Origin: an uncultured Clostridia bacterium
Lineage (GTDB): Bacteria; Bacillota; Clostridia; Oscillospirales; Ruminococcaceae
Reading direction: 5' to 3'
Length of the DNA stretch: 64,000 nucleotides
Assembly: GCA_947623585.1 (NCBI GenBank)
Contig: CANQHA010000005.1
Coordinates: 1 to 64,000 of the forward strand
The notes below the pieces were generated by a model. The model saw nothing but the letters and a program-made list of their open reading frames with translations, did no database searches and was not told the origin of the DNA. Within the stretch, counting starts at the first letter, position 1. Every line of letters begins with the position of its first letter. Below are positions 58,501 through 64,000 of the stretch, piece after piece. The position numbers and the translations under genes were made by a program.

Positions 58501-59178
58501 ATGGGCAGACTTTATCTTATGACCGCCATTGTTGACCGAAAAAACGGGCGGAAATATGAACGGCTTTTCAAAGAAAGCGGCTGCAAGGTCTATTTTTCCG
58601 CGCTCGGGGCGGGAACTGCAAGAGGAGATATGCTTGATTATCTTGGGCTTGAAGCCGCCGAAAAAACAGTATTTTTCTCGGTTTTGGAGGAGAATGATTG
58701 GGCCGATCTAAAGCGCGATCTTCGGCGGAAAATGCGTATCGACGCGCCGGGCGGAGGAATAGCTTTCACTGTGCCGCTCGGATCGATAGGCGGAAAAAAT
58801 ACTCTTAGATTTCTTATTGCAAAGGAAGAATATGCAAAAGAGGAGGAATCGGTTTTGAAGGAAACGGCGCATCAGCTTATCGTTGTGGTCTCGAACAGGG
58901 GATATACCGACCTTGTGATGGACGCCGCCCGGGCTGCGGGGGCTTTCGGCGGAACGGTCATATCGGCGAAGGGCACCGGAATGGCTCACGCGGAGCAGTT
59001 TATGGGCGTTTCTCTGGCCGCCGAAAAGGAAATGGTGTTCATCGTCACCAAGACCTCTCAGAAAAACAGCATCATGAAAGCCGTTATGGAGCAGGTCGGT
59101 GCGGAGACAAAGGCACAGGCGATAGTTTTTTCGCTCCCGGTAACGGATACCGCGGGGCTCAGGCTCATCGAGGACTGA
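58501..59178 (+). CDS. two-domain PII-like signalling protein
   Basis: A 225-aa protein of two PII-like (ferredoxin-like, GlnB fold) halves, about residues 1-105 and 115-225. The second half has AARAAGAFGGTVISAKGTG, matching the PII pattern in which the T-loop follows a GGxTxxxxxG stretch; the first half has SALGAGTARGDMLDYLGL. PII-like proteins bind nucleotides or metabolites and gate the transporter encoded next to them; here that is the DUF1538 protein. Confidence 0.85.
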   Translation: MGRLYLMTAIVDRKNGRKYERLFKESGCKVYFSALGAGTARGDMLDYLGLEAAEKTVFFSVLEENDWADLKRDLRRKMRIDAPGGGIAFTVPLGSIGGKNTLRFLIAKEEYAKEEESVLKETAHQLIVVVSNRGYTDLVMDAARAAGAFGGTVISAKGTGMAHAEQFMGVSLAAEKEMVFIVTKTSQKNSIMKAVMEQVGAETKAQAIVFSLPVTDTAGLRLIED

Positions 59179-59197
59179 GCAAATTTTCTCCGCGCAC

Positions 59198-59226
59198 TTG
59201 AAATATCGGAAAAAATGTGGTATCCT
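59198..59226 (+). promoter_or_regulatory. promoter for the LOG-family gene
   Basis: TTGAAA (59198-59203) and TATCCT (59221-59226), 17 bp apart, 45 bases upstream of the ATG. Confidence 0.55.
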
Positions 59227-59270
59227 ATTTTTATGGGACATTCGCATTAAAACCCGAAGGAGGTTTATAT

Positions 59271-59852
59271 ATGAAAATATGCGTTTTCGGAGCAGCGTCT
59301 CCGACAATAGACCCCGAATTCATCAGGCGGGTCGAACGGCTCGGAAAGACCATGGCCGAGAGAGGACATTCGCTTGTTTTCGGCGGAGGAGGCAACGGGC
59401 TTATGGGAGCCGCGGCGAGAGGAGTTCGCGACGGCGGCGGAAAGATAATCGGGGTGATACCGAAATTTTTTGAGAATGAAAGCGTCGAAGCGATATGCGA
59501 CTTTTGCACCGAGCTCATCTTCACCGAGACGATGCGCGAGCGCAAACAGATCATGGAGGATAATGCCGACGCTTTCATAGTCGCTCCCGGAGGTATCGGT
59601 ACCTTTGAGGAATTTTTTGAGATCCTCACCTTAAAGCAGCTTTGCCGTCACAACAAGCCCATCGCGGTCTATAACATAATGGGGTATTACGACGAGCTTG
59701 AAAACACCATCAAAAGTGCGATGAAAAAGAACTTCATCAAGAAAAACTGCTCGGAGCTTTATCTTTTCTCGGACGACGCCGAGGAGATCTTAAAATATGT
59801 CGAAGCGCCTGCGGGAACCGGACGCAGTGTTAAAGAGCTGAAGGACGGATAA
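59271..59852 (+). CDS. LOG family protein (cytokinin-nucleotide phosphoribohydrolase type)
   Basis: A 193-aa Rossmann-fold protein of the TIGR00730/LOG family. Start ATG 59271 with GGAGG upstream. N-terminal ICVFGAASPTID, then GGGGNGLMGAAARGV, the catalytic pair in MRERKQIM and PGGIGTFEEFFE. Members hydrolyse nucleoside 5'-monophosphates to base and ribose-5-phosphate; the bacterial role outside plant signalling is not settled. Confidence 0.9.
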   Translation: MKICVFGAASPTIDPEFIRRVERLGKTMAERGHSLVFGGGGNGLMGAAARGVRDGGGKIIGVIPKFFENESVEAICDFCTELIFTETMRERKQIMEDNADAFIVAPGGIGTFEEFFEILTLKQLCRHNKPIAVYNIMGYYDELENTIKSAMKKNFIKKNCSELYLFSDDAEEILKYVEAPAGTGRSVKELKDG

Positions 59853-59875
59853 AAAAGGCGCTTTGAACCAGCTTG

Positions 59876-59908
59876 CAAAAAAGCCGTCAGCTCATGTTGG
59901 CGGCTTTG
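59876..59908 (+). terminator. terminator-like hairpin after the LOG gene
   Basis: AAAGCCGTCA (59879-59888) pairs with TGGCGGCTTT (59898-59907, one wobble) around a short loop. The T-run is weak (CTTTGGTCGTTTT). Confidence 0.55.
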
Positions 59909-59929
59909 GTCGTTTTGCGCCTCGGCGCC

Positions 59930-60021
59930 GGGCGAAGCCCGGGCGCGCCCGCAGGGCGCGCCCCCGCGGCGCCAAGCGCCGCGGGCGTTCACGGCGAAGC
60001 CGTGAACCGCGGGCTTCGCCC
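59930..60021. repeat. GC-rich cluster of palindromes able to form a four-way junction
   Basis: An outer 12-bp stem (GGGCGAAGCCCG at 59930-59941 with CGGGCTTCGCCC at 60010-60021) encloses three perfect hairpins: GGGCGCGCCC/GGGCGCGCCC (59941-59963), CCCGCGGCGC/GCGCCGCGGG (59963-59985) and GTTCACGGC/GCCGTGAAC (59987-60007), each with a three-base loop. There is no coding sense. It precedes the DUF1292 promoter. Confidence 0.8.
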
Positions 60022-60070
60022 TCAGGGGCGCGAAAGTTTCCTCGGCGCAGGTTTTTTTCGCTCAAAGCTA

Positions 60071-60099
60071 TTGCGCGGGGGCTTGAACTATGCTAAAAT
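60071..60099 (+). promoter_or_regulatory. promoter for the DUF1292-GH8 genes
   Basis: TTGCGC (60071-60076) and TAAAAT (60094-60099), 17 bp apart, 24 bases before the DUF1292 start codon. Confidence 0.55.
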
Positions 60100-60122
60100 C
60101 AGTGCGGAAAGGAGAGCTGAAA

Positions 60123-60407
60123 ATGGCGGACAAGGCAATCATGACGGTAATAAACGAAAACAACGAGATAATGGACGTTGACGTGCTGTTCACATTCAAG
60201 AACACCGCGACCGGCACCTGCTATATCGTTTATACCGAGAACACGACCGACGAAAACGGCGATGCCGAGGTTTTTGCCTCGATTTTTGACCCCGATGATA
60301 AAACGCTGACGCTTCACCCCATCGAGACCGAGGAGGAATGGGCGCTTTTGGAATCTAAACTGCGCGACTATGAACGCGCTCACGGCGACGGAGGACTTAC
60401 TTCATGA
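60123..60407 (+). CDS. DUF1292 domain protein
   Basis: A 94-aa acidic protein with the DUF1292 layout: N-terminal MTVINENNEIMDVDVLFTF, then YIVYTENTTDENG and ending with EEEWALLESKL. These small Firmicutes proteins (YrzB-like) have no known role. Start at ATG 60123 behind AAAGGAGA. The stop overlaps the start of the GH8 gene (ATGA at 60404), an unusual partner for this family. Confidence 0.88.
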   Translation: MADKAIMTVINENNEIMDVDVLFTFKNTATGTCYIVYTENTTDENGDAEVFASIFDPDDKTLTLHPIETEEEWALLESKLRDYERAHGDGGLTS

Positions 60408-61543
60408 AAACTTACAGAAACGTTTTTTCCGAGCTCGGAATTTCCGAGGAAATGATCGAAAAAAAGATAGCTGATTCCTTTAACACGATGTTTTACGGAT
60501 CTGAGGAGGAGCGCGTATATCACCCCGTCGATGACGGCACGGCTTATATCGAGGACACCGGAAACATCGACGCCCGCACCGAGGGTATGTCTTACGGCAT
60601 GATGCTTTGCGTGCAGCTCGACAAAAAAGAGGAATTCGACAAAATCTGGAAATGGTCTCTTAAAAATATGTATATGACCGAGGGCAGACACGCGGGCTAT
60701 TTTGCATGGAGCTGCAAGCCCTCGGGAGAGAAGAATTCATACGGCCCCGCGCCCGACGGCGAGGAATATTTTGCCGCAGCGCTTTTCATGGCGTCGTCAA
60801 GGTGGGGCGACGGCGAGGGCGACCTTGATTATTCAAAATGGGCAAAAACCATTCTCCGCGACTGTATTCACCGAAACGGCGAGGGCGAAAAGCATGGCTT
60901 CACCATGTGGGATCTGTCAAACTGCCTCATAAAATTTGTGCCCGAGGCGCCCTATACCGACGCGTCTTATCATCTTCCGCATTTTTATGAGATATTCGCC
61001 GAGCGGGCCGACGAGCGTGACCGCGATTTTTGGGCGAAAGCCGCAAAGGCGAGCCGCGAATACCTCCACCTTGCCTGCGACCCGAAAACCGGTCTTTGCA
61101 CCGACTACGGAAACTATGACGGAACCCCCTTGGCGCACAGCTTTAACCCGCACGCGGGACTGCACTATTCCGACAGCTACCGCACCGTATACAACATCGC
61201 CCTCGACTGGTCTTGGAACAAGGCCGACCCGTGGCAGACCGACGAGTGCAGACGCGTTCAGAAATTTTTCGAGGACGCCGGCGAAAGCTGGGACCTCGTT
61301 CCGAAGCCCGACGGCGCCTTTACCGACGAAAAGGCGATGCACCCCGTCGCCGTCAAGGCAACGAAAGCCGCGGCCTCTCTTGCCGCCCTTGACGGCGCAA
61401 ACGCCGCCGAACGCGCCCTCGCCGAACGCCTTGTCAGAGAGTTCTTTGAAATGCCGCTCAGAACCGGCAAGAGAAGATATTACGACAACTTCCTTTACAT
61501 ATTCTCGCTGCTGATGCTCGCGGGGGAGTATAGGATATATTAA
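60404..61543 (+). CDS. GH8 reducing-end xylose-releasing exo-oligoxylanase (Rex-like)
   Basis: A 379-aa glycoside hydrolase of family 8 without a signal peptide, thus cytoplasmic. The presumed acid Glu60 is in DARTEGMSYGMM, a Rex signature; later segments DASYHLPHFYEIFAERA and YRTVYNIALDWSW line the active site, and the latter is near the general-base position in characterised Rex. The enzyme would remove xylose from the reducing end of imported xylo-oligosaccharides. Exact substrate inferred from the family. GH43 follows 94 bases later. Confidence 0.88.
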   Translation: MKTYRNVFSELGISEEMIEKKIADSFNTMFYGSEEERVYHPVDDGTAYIEDTGNIDARTEGMSYGMMLCVQLDKKEEFDKIWKWSLKNMYMTEGRHAGYFAWSCKPSGEKNSYGPAPDGEEYFAAALFMASSRWGDGEGDLDYSKWAKTILRDCIHRNGEGEKHGFTMWDLSNCLIKFVPEAPYTDASYHLPHFYEIFAERADERDRDFWAKAAKASREYLHLACDPKTGLCTDYGNYDGTPLAHSFNPHAGLHYSDSYRTVYNIALDWSWNKADPWQTDECRRVQKFFEDAGESWDLVPKPDGAFTDEKAMHPVAVKATKAAASLAALDGANAAERALAERLVREFFEMPLRTGKRRYYDNFLYIFSLLMLAGEYRIY

Positions 61544-61637
61544 AATCTCACCGTTAAGAAGCCGAAGCGGCTCGGCCCGAAACTTTTTTCAAGCGGGCGA
61601 GTTCGCTTAAAAACAAAAATATATTAAGGAGGCCCCC

Positions 61638-63059
61638 ATGAAACAACGTCTCACATCTGCTAACCCTTATCTTCCGCTTTGGGAACACGTTCCCGACGGA
61701 GAGCCGCGAGTTTTTGAATATAACGGCGAAAAGCGCGTTTATGTCTATGGCTCGCACGATATCGAAAAAAACTGCTACTGCGGCAGAGATCAGGTCGTTT
61801 GGAGCGCGCCGGTCTCGGACCTGACCGACTGGACCTGCCACGGTGTCTGCTATACCGCGACCGACGGCTCGATACTCTATGCGCCCGACGTCGTTCAGAA
61901 AGGCGACACTTTTTATCTTTACGCCGCCGAGGGCTGCGGCTCGAGGATAATGGTAGCTTCGTCGAAAAACCCCGCCGGTCCTTTCGAGAACCCGAGGCCC
62001 ACAAAGCTCGGTTTTGACCCCGGTATTCTGGTTGACGACGACGGCAGAGTTTACGCTTTCTGGGGCTTCTGCTCATGTTTTTGCGCCGAGCTTGAAGAGG
62101 ATATGGCCACCATCAAAGAGGGCACTCTTCACGCCCACCCGATAGGTCATGTGCCGGACGGCTGGAATCCTCATGCCGATAAAGAGCACGTTGATCTGCA
62201 CCACGCCTTCTTCGAGGCCTCAAGCCCGAGAAAAATCGCGGGAAAGTACGTTTACGTCTACTCAAAGAGATATATGACCCCGGTGCCCGAGCTCGGCGTT
62301 TATGAGCCGAACAACGGCTTTTTGTCCTATATGTGGTCAGACAGCCCGCTCGAGGGCTATCGCGACGGCGGAGACATCAGCTTTAACGGCGGCGAAATTT
62401 TAAGGCTGCCCGACGGCACCGGTCAGCAGACCTATCGCTGGGGAAACAACCACGGCGGACTCGTTGAGATAAACGGTCAGTGGTATATTTTCTATCACCG
62501 CCAGACCGGAACCGACGAATTCTCGCGCCAAGGAATGATAGAGCCGGTTGACGTTGCCCTCGCCAAGGACGGAAAGATCTATATCGGCGACATTACATAT
62601 GTCGGCGGAGAACCGGTCTCGGCAAAGCCGGTCGAGATGACCTCTTGCGGAGCAAGCGTCAACGGCATCGACGCTTATAAGATCATCTCTGCGGGCTATG
62701 CCTGCCACATCAGCCCGCTTCATCAGGCTTATATCAAGGCGGTCTATGAGCAGGTCGAGGGCGTTTCGGCGCCGGTCGTCGGAATCAAAAACGGCACCAC
62801 CGTCGGGTTCAGATATTTGCAGTTCGGCACAAACGCCCCGAAAAGCGTTACCGTTTCGGCTACCCTCACAAAGCCGATGACGGTCAGGGTGCATATCGAC
62901 GGCTTCGCCGGAAGAACGGTCGCCGAGCTTGAAATGGGCGAGGGGCAAAGCGTTTGCAGCGCTTCTCTAACCGCGGGAATCATCGGAAAAAGGGCGGTTT
63001 ACTTCGAGTTTTCGGGCGACGGCGAGGCCGAGTTCGATTGGTTCACCTTTGACCGATAA
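61638..63059 (+). CDS. GH43 family glycoside hydrolase with C-terminal carbohydrate-binding-like domain
   Basis: A 473-aa five-bladed beta-propeller hydrolase. The N-terminus NPYLPLWEHVPDGEPRVF places Asp20 as base; Asp127 (GFDPGIL) is the likely pKa modulator and Glu193 (FFEASSP) the acid. From about residue 335 a beta-sandwich resembling CBM6 follows (AELEMGEGQSV ... AEFDWFTF). No signal peptide, so it likely acts in the cytoplasm on arabinoxylo- or xylo-oligosaccharides with the GH8 enzyme. Start ATG 61638 behind AAGGAGG. Confidence 0.88.
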   Translation: MKQRLTSANPYLPLWEHVPDGEPRVFEYNGEKRVYVYGSHDIEKNCYCGRDQVVWSAPVSDLTDWTCHGVCYTATDGSILYAPDVVQKGDTFYLYAAEGCGSRIMVASSKNPAGPFENPRPTKLGFDPGILVDDDGRVYAFWGFCSCFCAELEEDMATIKEGTLHAHPIGHVPDGWNPHADKEHVDLHHAFFEASSPRKIAGKYVYVYSKRYMTPVPELGVYEPNNGFLSYMWSDSPLEGYRDGGDISFNGGEILRLPDGTGQQTYRWGNNHGGLVEINGQWYIFYHRQTGTDEFSRQGMIEPVDVALAKDGKIYIGDITYVGGEPVSAKPVEMTSCGASVNGIDAYKIISAGYACHISPLHQAYIKAVYEQVEGVSAPVVGIKNGTTVGFRYLQFGTNAPKSVTVSATLTKPMTVRVHIDGFAGRTVAELEMGEGQSVCSASLTAGIIGKRAVYFEFSGDGEAEFDWFTFDR

Positions 63060-63165
63060 ACGCGAAATTTTTTGAAACGATTTTAAAGAATCGAAGAAAA
63101 ATCAAGAGAAATCGCGCGAAATCAAGAGAAACGCAGATATATTTTAAAAAAGTTTGAAAAATGCC

Positions 63166-63194
63166 TTGACAAACCAAAATCCGGGTATTATAAT
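63166..63194 (+). promoter_or_regulatory. sigma-A promoter for rplM-rpsI
   Basis: Consensus TTGACA (63166-63171) and TATAAT (63189-63194) with 17-bp spacing. The preceding 100 bases are strongly A/T-rich, as expected of an UP-element-assisted ribosomal promoter. Confidence 0.85.
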
Positions 63195-63262
63195 AACACT
63201 CGCTGTTCCGAAATTCTCGGAAACGGCGGGTCCCGTCGGTCGGGAATTCCGCCATTAAAATT
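63195..63262 (+). promoter_or_regulatory. possible L13 leader
   Basis: The short leader has two adjacent inverted segments: CGCTGTTCCGA with TCGGAAACGGCG, and GGGTCCCG with CGGGAATTCC. L13 operons of Firmicutes carry a small leader RNA with two stems at this place, so this is a candidate; not verified by a covariance model. Confidence 0.5.
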
Positions 63263-63279
63263 ATCAGGAGGAATAAACT

Positions 63280-63714
63280 ATGTCAACATTCATGGCAAAT
63301 CCGCAGAACGTTGAGCGCAAGTGGTATCTTATCGACGCCGCCGGAAAGCCGCTCGGACGCGTTGCCGCCGCGGCTGCTTCTATCCTCAACGGAAAGAACA
63401 AGCCCACCTATACACCGCATACCGACTGCGGAGATCATGTAATAATCGTCAACTGCGAAAAAGCGGTCCTCACCGGCTCGAAGCTGCAGAAGAAGGTTCG
63501 CCGCTGGCACACCGGCTGGATCGGACATCTTAAGGAATACAAATATTCCGATATGATGGCCAAGGAACCCGAAAAGGCGATGACCTATGCCGTTCAGGGA
63601 ATGCTCCCGAAAAACAGCATCGGCGCAAATTCTCTCACCCGCCTCAGAGCCTATAAGGGCAGCGAGCATCCCCATGCTGCTCAGAAGCCCGAGACTATCG
63701 AGATCGAGCTTTAA
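63280..63714 (+). CDS. rplM: 50S ribosomal protein L13
   Basis: A 144-aa ribosomal protein with the L13 signatures KWYLIDAAGKPLGRVAAAAA, NGKNKPTYTPHTDCGDHVII and MLPKNSIGANSLTRLRAYKG. Assembles early on 23S rRNA. Start ATG 63280 behind AGGAGG; 19 bases before rpsI. Confidence 0.97.
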   Translation: MSTFMANPQNVERKWYLIDAAGKPLGRVAAAAASILNGKNKPTYTPHTDCGDHVIIVNCEKAVLTGSKLQKKVRRWHTGWIGHLKEYKYSDMMAKEPEKAMTYAVQGMLPKNSIGANSLTRLRAYKGSEHPHAAQKPETIEIEL

Positions 63715-63733
63715 TCAAGAGGAGGTTTAGATC

Positions 63734-64000
63734 ATGTACGAATCCAAGAATCCTTACTTTTACGGCACCGGCCGCAAAAAGCATTCGGTAGCGCGCGTTC
63801 GCGTATATCAGGGCACCGGTAAGATCACCGTCAACGGCAGAGACATCGACGATTATTTCGGTCTTGAGACCCTCAAGCTGATCGTTCGTCAGCCTCTCAA
63901 CCTCATCGGGGCGGCAGAGCAGTTCGACATCGTCTGCACCGTCGCCGGCGGCGGAGTTTCCGGTCAGGCAGGCGCTATCCGCCACGGCCTTTCAAGAGCC
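63734..64000 (+). CDS. rpsI: 30S ribosomal protein S9 (3' partial)
   Basis: The first 89 codons of S9 are in view: [19 protein letters not shown], then [15 protein letters not shown] and [18 protein letters not shown], which are S9 hallmarks. The C-terminal tail that reaches the P-site tRNA is beyond the window. Start ATG 63734, ribosome binding site GGAGG. Confidence 0.96.
   Translation, partial: MYESKNPYFYGTGRKKHSVARVRVYQGTGKITVNGRDIDDYFGLETLKLIVRQPLNLIGAAEQFDIVCTVAGGGVSGQAGAIRHGLSRA

Overview
The window looks like a chromosome segment of a spore-forming Clostridia bacterium, probably an uncultured gut member of Oscillospirales. Pointers are a Spo0A-type DNA-binding domain with Spo0A boxes, HprK, RapZ, WhiA, the L21-Prp-L27-Obg order with a cleavable L27 leader, ECF transporter genes, cytoplasmic xylan-oligosaccharide hydrolases, and many TTG/GTG starts. 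This placement is inferred from gene content; no 16S or other marker was compared.

Bases 1 to about 3951 are the right end of an integrative element, visibly more AT-rich than the rest: a truncated ImmA/IrrE peptidase, a zinc-ribbon protein, a sigma-region-4-like gene with an apparent frameshift, a 47-aa TnpW-like protein, and a large serine recombinase behind a promoter that sits in a palindrome. The element lies inside an XRE-family regulator gene, whose 3' part survives at 3952-4407. Unknown lipoproteins (4404-5813), an L-fucose/L-arabinose isomerase-family enzyme, a DUF3343/cysteine-desulfurase-like pair, cdaA-cdaR (c-di-AMP) and an FAD protein follow. From 13583 to 22195 the minus strand carries a Ca-type P-ATPase, a flavin reductase-like protein, a divergent PRPP synthetase and the potABCD polyamine transporter.

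From 22379 a nine-gene plus-strand run goes from murD to dnaE (murD, GNAT, methionine gamma-lyase family, hprK, PHP, murB, rapZ, whiA, dnaE), then nfeD/SPFH, prmA, a stand-alone Spo0A C-terminal domain and a sirtuin. From 39128 a twelve-gene run holds ruvCAB, a motif-poor GlmM homologue, an RNA-methyltransferase-like gene, ecfA1-ecfA2-ecfT, truA, DUF5711, CvpA and a ClpE-like unfoldase. Then come rplU-prp-rpmA, obgE, mrnC, yebC, an ECF S component, a DUF1538/PII-like pair, a LOG protein, DUF1292, GH8 and GH43 hydrolases, and rplM-rpsI (cut by the window end).

The most unusual content is between genes. (1) A dispersed repeat of 216-224 bp has 9-bp inverted termini (AAAAGGTAT/ATACCTTTT), a variable hairpin just inside each end and a central GC palindrome that varies in a compensated way; there are three intact and several partial copies. 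(2) A 29-bp palindrome, CTTGATGTGNCC-N5-GGNCACATCAAG, lies 12-13 bp upstream of the -35 box of both yebC and the DUF1538/PII operon. (3) Three exact Spo0A boxes sit at the promoter of the receiver-less Spo0A-domain gene. Promoters were read by eye; most have exact 17-bp spacing and near-consensus hexamers, but none is experimentally supported here.
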